This document shows positions 17,303-25,231 of a stretch of DNA of 64,000 bases, in pieces (positions within the stretch are counted from its first letter, which is position 1; each line of letters opens with the position of its first letter). The stretch is from CANHBY01 sp046342195 (GTDB lineage Bacteria > Pseudomonadota > Gammaproteobacteria > Burkholderiales > Burkholderiaceae_C). The translations under genes and the position numbers were made by a program. The stretch is from the NCBI GenBank assembly GCA_046342195.1, contig JBKDQE010000074.1, forward strand, positions 1 through 64,000, written 5' to 3'. Below the pieces are notes generated by a model, which worked only from the letters and a program-made list of their open reading frames with translations, was not told where the DNA came from and ran no database searches.

Positions 17303-19504
17303 TCAGTGTACCGGGGAGGACTGCGGGAGCGGAGGCAAAGAAAGGCTTGTTTCAAAGGCACGCAAACCCGCTGCGATGAGATCAGGAGACAGGCCCAAAG
17401 CCCAAGCTGTGGCCGTGGCAGCCAGCAGCGTTGCCTGAACATTGGAAGAAAAGTCAAGATACTTTCGGTAAAAACTGCCGAAATCAAGGCACCCCACCTC
17501 GGCAGAGCCCGAGGCCAAAACCAAAGCCCCCTTACGCACCCATACCGCCAAGCCCCCCTTTTCGCAGTGCTGGATCAGCCAGGGAAGATCAGGGTTTTCA
17601 GCGTACAGAACCACTCGGCCATCACACAACGGGGCCATGGCCGCCAACCGCTCATCGGCTGCGTTCAAAACTGCCGCTCCCTCTGGCAAAACGACATCCA
17701 CTTGTGTTCGCAACACCTTGATCATTTGGTCTGACGAATAAATATCGTCATCAGACAACTGATCATAGCCCGCAAGGTCAGTTACCACACCCACATGACA
17801 GCGATCATAGGCCAGCCCATGCTTGAGAATAACCTTGGCATCATTTTCGATGACCACGGCTTCTACAGTCCGATTCATCAGCAGCCGATTGCCATCTTCC
17901 CATCGGACACAAGGACCACGCTCAACCTGGCGACTATTCAGAAACAAGCCATCTTGGCTGGCCAGGCCCACATGGAGCCCCCCCAGTTGCAACAACCAAG
18001 CCACCAATCGAGCGATGGCGTGGGTGTCCTGAGAACCTGCAATGCCAATGACGGGAATTCGCCCTGAGTTTTCTGGGGCAAAGAGATGATCGACAATCGC
18101 GCGCCCGACATGGCGCGGGGTTCCCTTGGCCGGATTCAAATGCATCAACAACCCAGGTCCAGCATTGACCTCCACGACAGCAGCCCCCTGCTCTGCCAGA
18201 GGCTTGCCAATATCTTGGGCCACCACGTCTATACCCGCCACATCCAGCCCCACAACCCGGGCCGCCAATGACACCAATCGACCCACTTCGGGGTGAACTT
18301 CGTCAGTACAATCAATAGAGACGTTTCCATTGCGCTGAATCAATACCTGCCGCCCCAAAGCAGGTACCGAGGTCAGTGATAATCCCTGTTGCTGAAGCTC
18401 CAGCACCACAGTTTCATCTTCGTCAGCGAAGATCAAATTGAGTGGAAAATCCTCGGTGAAGCCTCGACGGGGGTCCGTGTTGATTTGAGCATCAATGAGT
18501 TGCTCAATCGTCGAGTGGCCATCGCCAAGCACACAAGCCACCTCGCCTCGGGCTGCGGCCACAACACGCCCGCCCACCACCAGCAAACGATGCTCATTGC
18601 CAGGAATAAAACGCTCAACGATCACTTTGCTGCCATGGGGTTGGGCCAAGGCATAAGCTGCCATGATTTCCTCGCGGGTCTGTAACTCCAGTGAAACACC
18701 GCGGCCATGGTTTGCATCAATGGGCTTGACAACCACCGGCAGCCCAATTTCTTGTGCAGCGTCCCAAGCTGCCCCAGGGCTTTCAACCACTACCCCCTCA
18801 GGCACAGGAACACCACATGCCCGAAGGAGGCTCTTGGTCAGGTCTTTGTCGCCGGCAATTCCCTCCGCAATGGCCCCCGTGATTTCAGTTTCTGCGGTCC
18901 AGATGCGCTTTTGGCGGCAACCATAACCCAATTGAACCAGGTTTCCTTCATTCAAACGAATATGCGGGATTTGTCGGTCGGTGGCCCCAGCCACAATACT
19001 GGCGGTACTTGGCCCAAGATAAGAGTCATCAATATCCGCTTTGATCTGGGCCACGGCGGCAGGGACATCGAAAGGCTCGTCATTGATTGCCGCCATGAGT
19101 AGCCGGTGGCCTGCGGACAAGGCTGATCGGGCCACATGCTCATCTCTGGCCCTGAACACCATCCGGTATACGCCATGCCTGGATGTGCTGCGCGTCTGGC
19201 CAAAACCAGTCTGCATGCCGGCCAAATTGAGCAATTCAATTACCACATGTTCCAAAACGTGGCCGGCCCATGTTCCTGTGTGCAATCGGTCAATAAACCC
19301 ACCTCGCTCACCCACACCGCAATGATGCTCAATCAGTGCGGGCAACCAAGCGACAAGCCTCTCATTGAAGCCCGGCAAGATATGCGAAGGGAAATTTTCC
19401 AAGTCCCCGAGATCAAGCCAGACCTCCAGGACAGATCGGTAAGTCCAGATGTTGGGCCCCCGAAGGTAGCTGATGCGCAAAATTTGAAGATCATTCTTCT
19501 TCAT
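17303..19504 (-). CDS. Cyanophycin synthetase-like protein (CphA') without a P-loop
   Basis: A 733-aa paralog of CphA. It keeps the N-terminal domain (RGPNIWTYRSVLEVWLDLG, 16-34; EHVVIELLNLAGMQTGFGQT, 85-104) and an ATP-grasp domain (VVVKPIDANHGRGVSLE, about 257-273; VVEVNAGPGLLMHLNP, about 443-458). In the Mur-ligase-like domain, the P-loop position reads IGIAGSQDTHAIARL (486-500), with no GKT/S, and the C-terminus is about 130 residues shorter than CphA. It therefore probably lacks the second ATPase activity. Paired cphA'-cphA genes are known in Burkholderiales. Partial activity, primer synthesis or regulation of CphA are open possibilities. Confidence 0.85.
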   Translation of the reverse strand: MKKNDLQILRISYLRGPNIWTYRSVLEVWLDLGDLENFPSHILPGFNERLVAWLPALIEHHCGVGERGGFIDRLHTGTWAGHVLEHVVIELLNLAGMQTGFGQTRSTSRHGVYRMVFRARDEHVARSALSAGHRLLMAAINDEPFDVPAAVAQIKADIDDSYLGPSTASIVAGATDRQIPHIRLNEGNLVQLGYGCRQKRIWTAETEITGAIAEGIAGDKDLTKSLLRACGVPVPEGVVVESPGAAWDAAQEIGLPVVVKPIDANHGRGVSLELQTREEIMAAYALAQPHGSKVIVERFIPGNEHRLLVVGGRVVAAARGEVACVLGDGHSTIEQLIDAQINTDPRRGFTEDFPLNLIFADEDETVVLELQQQGLSLTSVPALGRQVLIQRNGNVSIDCTDEVHPEVGRLVSLAARVVGLDVAGIDVVAQDIGKPLAEQGAAVVEVNAGPGLLMHLNPAKGTPRHVGRAIVDHLFAPENSGRIPVIGIAGSQDTHAIARLVAWLLQLGGLHVGLASQDGLFLNSRQVERGPCVRWEDGNRLLMNRTVEAVVIENDAKVILKHGLAYDRCHVGVVTDLAGYDQLSDDDIYSSDQMIKVLRTQVDVVLPEGAAVLNAADERLAAMAPLCDGRVVLYAENPDLPWLIQHCEKGGLAVWVRKGALVLASGSAEVGCLDFGSFYRKYLDFSSNVQATLLAATATAWALGLSPDLIAAGLRAFETSLSLPPLPQSSPVH

Positions 19505-19917
19505 AGCCGAGGGTATGAGTCAAGGTAAGAGGTGAATTCTGCACTAGGGCCTGCTGCAACTCACCTGAGCCTGATTTTACCCTTTTGGACGTTATTGATG
19601 ACAGCCACAAGCGCAGCGGCATCAAGATCATTCCAAGTTTTTAAGTTTTGAACGATTTGAGCCGATAAGAGCTTCAACGCACCTGAAGTTATGAGATTTT
19701 TTCAAGGCTGGTCTGCCCAAGCCTGAGCACCGAGAGTGGCAAGACTCTATGGTGAACTGGCTTGGGATTCAGGAAAAAGGAATAGTCAAAACTTTTTCCG
19801 TGACGCACCTGCAAAAGGAAACTGGTGGCTTTCAGGGGACAGCGTATTTGATAGCAACTGGCGTTAAACGCTGAAATGGTAGCTTGTATTTAACAAATAC
19901 TGTAGGGAGTATACATC
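19505..19917. other. cphA'-fliC divergent intergenic region
   Basis: A 413-bp gap with no gene. It holds the flagellin sigma-28 promoter, a leader of about 240 nt, and presumably the promoter for the cphA'-cphA pair, which I could not locate. Confidence 0.5.
19642..19668 (+). promoter_or_regulatory. Sigma-28 (FliA) promoter of flagellin
   Basis: TAAGTTTT, 11 nt, then GCCGATAA. The -10 is a perfect match to the FliA consensus, the -35 differs slightly, and spacing is exact. It lies about 250 nt upstream of the flagellin ATG, leaving a long leader. It also implies a fliA gene elsewhere in the genome. Confidence 0.78.
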
Positions 19918-20721
19918 ATGCCAATGACGATCAATACCAATGTCATTTCTTTGAATGCTCAAAGAAATACTGAGGCATCCAAAAATTCACTGGCCACGTC
20001 GATGCAACGGCTTTCATCAGGGCTGAGGGTGAATAACGCCAAAGACGATGCAGCCGGCCTGGCCATTGCTGAGCGCATGAACGGGCAAATCAGAGGCATG
20101 AATATGGCTATTCGAAATGCCAACGATGGTATTTCGTTGGCGCAAACCGCTGAAGGCGCTTTAAATACCGTCACTGACGCATTACAACGCATGCGTGAGT
20201 TGGCAGTACAAGCACAAAATGGCACCAACAATACCTCTGACCGCGCCAACCTGGACACTGAATATCAGCAGCTTTCTCAAGAAATTACTCGCATTGCTGA
20301 ACAAACAAAATTTAACAACCGGGCCATTTTAGATACCGATGCAGGGGCACAAACATTTCAGGTTGGCGCCAATAATACTGAAACTTTTACCGTGGCAACC
20401 GTCGCTGTCACCACGGTTGCAGGGGATATTACGGACGCAGCGAACGCCTCAACAGCACTGGGTGCAATCGACTCCAAACTCGACACCATCACCACCAACC
20501 GCGCCACCTACGGCGCGGCAATCAGCCGCTTGGGCATGGCCATCCAGAACCTGACGATTGCGTCTGAAAACCAGTCAGCGGCCCGTGGCCGGATTATTGA
20601 TGCTGACTTTGCTGCAGAAACAGCCAACCTGTCTCGTGCACAGATTTTGCAGCAAGCGGGTAGTGCCATGATTGCTCAAGCAAACCAATTACCCAACCAA
20701 GTGACGTCGCTTTTAAGGTGA
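19918..20721 (+). CDS. fliC: Flagellin
   Basis: Filament subunit of the flagellum, exported by the flagellar type III system. It is 267 aa, a short flagellin. The N-terminal D0/D1 region (MTINTNVISLNAQRN, SSGLRVNNAKDDAAGLAIAE, GMNMAIRNANDGISLAQTAE) and C-terminal D1/D0 region (RGRIIDADFAAETANLSR, LQQAGSAMIAQANQLPNQV, LLR end) are both complete. The central surface domain is reduced to about 70 residues rich in Thr, Ala and Val. GGGAG lies upstream of the start. No other flagellar gene is in the window. Confidence 0.96.
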   Translation: MPMTINTNVISLNAQRNTEASKNSLATSMQRLSSGLRVNNAKDDAAGLAIAERMNGQIRGMNMAIRNANDGISLAQTAEGALNTVTDALQRMRELAVQAQNGTNNTSDRANLDTEYQQLSQEITRIAEQTKFNNRAILDTDAGAQTFQVGANNTETFTVATVAVTTVAGDITDAANASTALGAIDSKLDTITTNRATYGAAISRLGMAIQNLTIASENQSAARGRIIDADFAAETANLSRAQILQQAGSAMIAQANQLPNQVTSLLR

Positions 20722-20762
20722 TTTTCAACTTGACAAATGTTGGTGCAGTTGCTGATATAAGG

Positions 20763-20793
20763 CCCTTACTCTCATTGAGAGGGTAAGGGTTTT
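20763..20793 (+). terminator. Terminator after fliC
   Basis: CCCTTACTCTC, loop ATT, GAGAGGGTAAGGG (a GG bulge in the stem), then TTTT. It lies about 40 bp after the fliC stop. Confidence 0.75.
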
Positions 20794-20805
20794 AGACATA
20801 CGATG

Positions 20806-21594
20806 TCAAGCATGAGTGAGGCGGTTGGATGCGCCACCCTCCCGAAATTGCACAAGGGCTGCGTAGGCCAAATGAGAAACGCTTGCACCAAAAACGGCAG
20901 GCATCAACATGCCTGCAAAAGGAACCAGCAAAAAACCGGCCATCATCAAACCAAGCCACAGTAAACTGCATTGATGCTGCTCAATGATCTGTTTACGCTC
21001 GTGGGCCGTGGCAATGTCGCTCAAAGCATCATTGACCAGCAAGCGAACATTGATGTAAGTCGCCAGAATGAAAAAACTCAAAGCGCCCACCAACGGCATG
21101 AGCCACAAGAGCAAGCCGATTGCCAAAATGCCCCATAGCTTGGCTGCATCGATCCATTCATGCCAAAAATGGCCAGAAGTACTGTTTTGCACCAAGGAAG
21201 GGTACTGCGGCAAACAAACCCTCTGGATGCGAGGCATCAGCAACAACTCAAGCACCACCTGGATGGTCAAAATGACCAGCAACCCAAAGGCGATCAAGCA
21301 AAGACAAAATGCCACCAGCCACAAAAACGCCTGCGAAGCCCAAGCATCGATTGAAGCTGAAGGCAGCCACGGCAAAGCCCCATAAGTAGCCCTCATGGAT
21401 GCCGCCCAAATGGCATTCCGGGCCCATACAAAAACCCCAAACCAAAAGAAAAAAGCACCCAGAGAGGTCAAGATGGAAAAGCCAAACAGGCTGCTTTGGA
21501 TACCGTCACGAAGCCCCTTTCGGGCTGCCAAGGCCGCCTGGGCCAAAGAGTGACTCAGGCGCTGAAGTGGCGAAGAAGGCTGAGATTGGCTCAT
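20806..21594 (-). CDS. EI24 domain membrane protein
   Basis: Integral membrane protein of 262 aa related to the EI24/CysZ superfamily, some members of which are sulfate permeases. Hydrophobic segments lie near residues 38-58, 88-118, 160-190 and 205-240. Characteristic features are the N-terminal GLRDGIQSSLFGFSILTSLG segment and the HLAYAALVQFREGG tail. Substrate unknown. It is convergent with fliC and directly downstream of the DUF1854 gene, so it may be co-transcribed with the cyanophycin-associated pair. No strong Shine-Dalgarno was seen. Confidence 0.75.
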   Translation of the reverse strand: MSQSQPSSPLQRLSHSLAQAALAARKGLRDGIQSSLFGFSILTSLGAFFFWFGVFVWARNAIWAASMRATYGALPWLPSASIDAWASQAFLWLVAFCLCLIAFGLLVILTIQVVLELLLMPRIQRVCLPQYPSLVQNSTSGHFWHEWIDAAKLWGILAIGLLLWLMPLVGALSFFILATYINVRLLVNDALSDIATAHERKQIIEQHQCSLLWLGLMMAGFLLVPFAGMLMPAVFGASVSHLAYAALVQFREGGASNRLTHA

Positions 21595-21613
21595 GAAAAA
21601 GCAAGGCGCTGAT

Positions 21614-22078
21614 TTACAAAAAGCGCTCTAAAAATCGCAGAGAGCGCCGATCGAGAGCATTCAAATTGTGAATGCAATATTGAATACCCTGGGCATCGGT
21701 GATGATCAGGCGGCCATTTCCAATGCGACGGATATCTTCTTCGCCTTTCAGAATCAACTCCGTGGACCCCCGGTCGGTCTTGATGTGCCAGGTGCTGGGG
21801 GTTGTGTAAGTATTGACCGATTGAATTTGATGGATCGTTGGCATGAACTCTCGCGATTGGAATTCAGCTTCCAGAATTGTTTGAATGGCAGGGGGGAGAT
21901 CGTCGATTTTTTGAATGAAAAGGCATTCACGACCCTCTAGATTCACCAAAGATATATACTCACGCGGAAAATGAATCGGGAAATTTCTGACAGGCACAAC
22001 ACCTTCATGGATGGCGCCATCAACCCTCAGCACGAGTCGATTGAAACGGTTTTTTTCGAGGGTAAATTTTGAGAGCAT
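21614..22078 (-). CDS. DUF1854 protein, cyanophycin-associated
   Basis: A 154-aa soluble protein matching what I recall of DUF1854, a family named for its association with cyanophycin metabolism (FPREYISLVNLEGRE near the N-terminus; GSTELILKGEEDIRRIGNG; a terminal LNALDRRSLRFLERFL). The start at 22078 has AGGA 6 nt upstream; longer frames reach 22135 but overlap the junction with the ABC gene. It lies 60 bp after the ABC transporter gene on the same strand. Biochemical role is not established. The nearby cphA genes support a link to cyanophycin. Confidence 0.82.
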   Translation of the reverse strand: MLSKFTLEKNRFNRLVLRVDGAIHEGVVPVRNFPIHFPREYISLVNLEGRECLFIQKIDDLPPAIQTILEAEFQSREFMPTIHQIQSVNTYTTPSTWHIKTDRGSTELILKGEEDIRRIGNGRLIITDAQGIQYCIHNLNALDRRSLRFLERFL

Positions 22079-22138
22079 GATCATCCTGATGTTGGTGTTC
22101 AGTAGCGGTACTGGGCCTCCTTCACGGCCATTCAAAAA

Positions 22139-24430
22139 TCATAGGCCGATAACATATGCAGAGGGTGCTGGCAGAGCAACAAAAGCAGGAGTTTCTGTAT
22201 TTTCTGCGCCATGGGCCTGCGCCTCGTGCAGGCGCCAATAGTGGCCCTGTTGAGCCATGAGGGCCTCATGAGAGCCCACCTCCACAACTTGGCCACGATC
22301 CATTACCACCAACCGATCTGCTTTTCTAAGGGTTGATAAACGATGCGCGATTGCGATGGTTGTTCTGCCTTGAACAAGATTATCAAGAGCCTTTTGAATT
22401 TCTTGCTCAGTTTCAGTGTCTACAGAGGCAGTGGCTTCATCCAGGATCAAAATCCGAGGGTTGATCAAGACGGCTCGCGCAATTGAAATGCGCTGCCGCT
22501 CACCCCCGGAAAGGCCCTGACCGCGCTCACCAACAAGTGAATCATAGCCATTTGGAAGCCTCAAAATGAATTCGTGGGCATGGGCGGCCCTTGCTGCAGC
22601 AATGATTTCCGCTTGAGTGGCGTTAGGGCGGCCATAAGCAATGTTTTCGGCGACTGTGCCGAAAAACAGAAAAGGTTCTTGCAAAACCAAGCCGATGTGA
22701 CTGCGATAGCCCTGAACGGAAAAACGCCTGATGTCTGTGCCATCGAGTTTGATAACACCTTCAGTGACGTCATAAAACCTGCAAATCAGGTTCACCAAAG
22801 TGCTTTTCCCAGAACCACTGTGGCCGACAAGGCCAATCATTTCCCCAGGTTGGATGGTAAGATCCAAGCCACGAATGACGGTTCGGTTACCGTAGCGAAA
22901 ACCAATATGGTTCAGAGTAATCTGGCCTTTGGGTTGCCCCAAAGGTAGCGCTTGCGCGGGTTCAGGAACATTCGATGAATGATCCAGAATGTCAAAAACA
23001 CGTTTAGCCCCCGCAGCTGCTTTTTGAGTCACCGACACAATGCGGCTCATTGAGTCTAGTCGGCCATAAAAACGGCCAATGTAGGCAATGAACGCCGTCA
23101 AGACACCGACGGTGATATGCTGTCGAGACACCTGCCAAATGCCGAAGCCCCAAACCACCAGCAAACCAACTTCTGTCAATAATGACACGGTGGGTGAAAA
23201 AAGCGACCAAGTGCGGTTGAGTTTATCGTTCACTTCCAGGTTGCGCATATTGGCGTTTCGAAACCGGGACGACTCGCGAGTTTCCTGGGCGAAAGCTTTG
23301 ACCACCCGGATGCCCGGAATGGTATCTGCCAACACATTCGTCACTTCGGACCACACCCGGTCGATCTTTTCGAACCCTGTGCGCAATCGATCCCGGACCA
23401 ATTGAATCATCCAGCCGATCACAGGAAGGGGTGCCAAGGTGACCAAGGCCAACCAGGGGTCAATCGAAAACAAAATGATGGCCGTCATGAGGATCATCAA
23501 AATGTCGGTGGCAAAATCGAGCGCATGCAAGGAGAGAAACACACAAATTCGATCCGTTTCACTACCAATACGGGCGATGAGGTCACCGGTGCGTTTGCCC
23601 CCAAAGTAATCCAGTGAAAGACCGAGCAAGTGTTCAAAGGTGGCTGTTCGCAGATCAGCCCCGATACGTTCTGAAACCAGTGCAAGCAAATAAGTTTTGG
23701 CCCACCCTAACCCCCAGGCAAGTAATGCTGCCGCCAGCAGGCCGAATAAATAAAAACCCACTTTCCCGCTGTCAATTTGCTGGCCATTTTGAAATGGAAT
23801 AAGAATGTCATCCATCAAAGGGATGGTGAGGTAGGGCGGTATGAGGGTGGCTCCGGTGGCAGCCAGCATCAATAAAAAGCCTGCAAGCAATTGTGCCCGG
23901 TAGGGCTTGGCAAACCGCCAAAGCCGAAACAACACCCATGTCGATGGGATCGTCGGGGCATCTTGGCCCCATGATGGGTTCTCTTCTTCAAAGAGCTGAA
24001 AAACCTCTAAGGACTTGGATTCTTGAACCCACTCGAAGGCCTTGATGAGCTTTTGTGCTGCACGGTTGTTTTGCAGCGTAAAGCGCCAAACCCCAAGCTG
24101 CTGCTCACGGTCAACAAGTTCAAGGGTTGCGATTCCGGCGTGATCAGTCAGGCGTAGCGTTAAATCAGGCGCTATTTGAAAATGGGCCACCTCGTCATGA
24201 TGGGTTTGTGCATTGTGACGAATGCTGATAAGTTGGTGATTTGTCAGAATCAGTGCGGCTTTTCCAAAATGCAGCTTTTCGTCCAGATCGACCTTCAAGG
24301 TGGCGATGACATTTTCAGACGAAGACAAAGCTGCGTGTTTTTGCGCCCATTGCACGCCAACCCAGGCAGCCCCGAATCTCGTTTTGATTTGATTTTCTTG
24401 ACAGCCTTTGGCCGATTGAGACGATTGCAT
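22139..24430 (-). CDS. ABC transporter, fused permease-ATPase, cyanophycin-associated type
   Basis: A 763-aa half-transporter of the exporter type. An unusual N-terminal extension (about 1-165), possibly a PH-like or regulatory domain, precedes six transmembrane helices (about 175-460) and the nucleotide-binding domain: Walker A GLVGHSGSGKST (about 531-542), Q-loop LVLQEPFLF, signature LSGGERQRIS (about 637), Walker B ILILDEATASVD (about 660) and the switch His in IAIAHRLSTL. All catalytic residues are present. The partner DUF1854 gene follows. The substrate is unknown; such transporters co-occur with cphA, but transport of cyanophycin-derived peptides is only inference. Confidence 0.88.
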   Translation of the reverse strand: MQSSQSAKGCQENQIKTRFGAAWVGVQWAQKHAALSSSENVIATLKVDLDEKLHFGKAALILTNHQLISIRHNAQTHHDEVAHFQIAPDLTLRLTDHAGIATLELVDREQQLGVWRFTLQNNRAAQKLIKAFEWVQESKSLEVFQLFEEENPSWGQDAPTIPSTWVLFRLWRFAKPYRAQLLAGFLLMLAATGATLIPPYLTIPLMDDILIPFQNGQQIDSGKVGFYLFGLLAAALLAWGLGWAKTYLLALVSERIGADLRTATFEHLLGLSLDYFGGKRTGDLIARIGSETDRICVFLSLHALDFATDILMILMTAIILFSIDPWLALVTLAPLPVIGWMIQLVRDRLRTGFEKIDRVWSEVTNVLADTIPGIRVVKAFAQETRESSRFRNANMRNLEVNDKLNRTWSLFSPTVSLLTEVGLLVVWGFGIWQVSRQHITVGVLTAFIAYIGRFYGRLDSMSRIVSVTQKAAAGAKRVFDILDHSSNVPEPAQALPLGQPKGQITLNHIGFRYGNRTVIRGLDLTIQPGEMIGLVGHSGSGKSTLVNLICRFYDVTEGVIKLDGTDIRRFSVQGYRSHIGLVLQEPFLFFGTVAENIAYGRPNATQAEIIAAARAAHAHEFILRLPNGYDSLVGERGQGLSGGERQRISIARAVLINPRILILDEATASVDTETEQEIQKALDNLVQGRTTIAIAHRLSTLRKADRLVVMDRGQVVEVGSHEALMAQQGHYWRLHEAQAHGAENTETPAFVALPAPSAYVIGL

Positions 24431-24547
24431 TCAGTGTGTCCGTGCCGTTGCAAGAAATGATGGCGACCTTGACACCACCTGACTTGCTGATTGTCCTCCA
24501 GAATTTTTCTTGGGCCGACTGGGTTGCATTCAAACGAATCACCCATG

Positions 24548-24569
24548 AAAAAGGCCGCTTGACGCGGCC
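24548..24569 (-). terminator. Terminator after rpsT
   Basis: On the minus strand GGCCGC, loop GTCAA, GCGGCC, then TTTTT. It lies 25 bp after the rpsT stop. Confidence 0.85.
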
Positions 24570-24594
24570 CTTTGATCGTTACCCCGCAATGGCT

Positions 24595-24882
24595 TCAGGC
24601 AGCCATGGCCTTGACCTTGGCGGACAAGCGACTTTTATGACGTGCGGCTTTGTTCTTGTGAAAAATACCTTTGTCAGCCACAGAATCAATGACTTGCTGA
24701 GCCACTTTGAAAAGATCAGCGGCTTTGGCTTTGTCGCCAGCGACAACAGCTTTTTGAACGTTTTTAACAACGGTGCGAAAACGGGTGCGCAAGGCCGTGT
24801 TGGCTGCGTTGATTTTGGCATCTTGGCGAACGCGCTTGAGACCCGAGGCAATGCGAACAGTTTTTTTCTTGATAGTAGCCAT
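24595..24882 (-). CDS. rpsT: 30S ribosomal protein S20
   Basis: A 95-aa basic protein of the small ribosomal subunit, binding 16S rRNA. It starts MATIKKKTVRIASGLKRVRQ and ends HKSRLSAKVKAMAA, both standard for betaproteobacterial S20. It is monocistronic, with its own terminator, and divergent from murJ. A TATAAT-like box lies upstream at about 24919-24924 on the minus strand. Confidence 0.96.
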   Translation of the reverse strand: MATIKKKTVRIASGLKRVRQDAKINAANTALRTRFRTVVKNVQKAVVAGDKAKAADLFKVAQQVIDSVADKGIFHKNKAARHKSRLSAKVKAMAA

Positions 24883-25231
24883 GCTGACAACTCAAAGAGG
24901 GTGAACGAAACTTCAGATTATAACAGATACTTGCGCTCGTGCTATTTTTGGGGCTTGAAAATGAACCCCACTTATAATCAGGCCCTCAAAAAATTTCTGC
25001 AACCCCTCGCGATGATCTCATGCTTTGCCAGAGTGCGCCTGATGCCTTGGTTTTCCGGCTTGTTGCGCCCTCTACAGACCGCCCGATTTGTTTGAGGTGC
25101 GGCGCTTGACCAAGCCGCGCCTATTGACGTCGGGTTTCAGCAAGGTTTTTTCATCTCGCTGGAATTGTCTGCTTGACTGACTCTGCCCGCCTGCCTGACT
25201 TTGCGCGTTGTTGACTTCACCCTCCCCTGAT
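24883..25231. other. rpsT-murJ divergent intergenic region
   Basis: A 349-bp gap with no supported gene. It contains TATAAT-like boxes on both strands (about 24919 for rpsT and 24972 for the plus strand), neither with a convincing -35. Confidence 0.35.

Noticed and set aside
24579..24890. 103-codon minus-strand frame overlapping rpsT
   Set aside because: Out of frame with the clear S20 protein; shadow frame.
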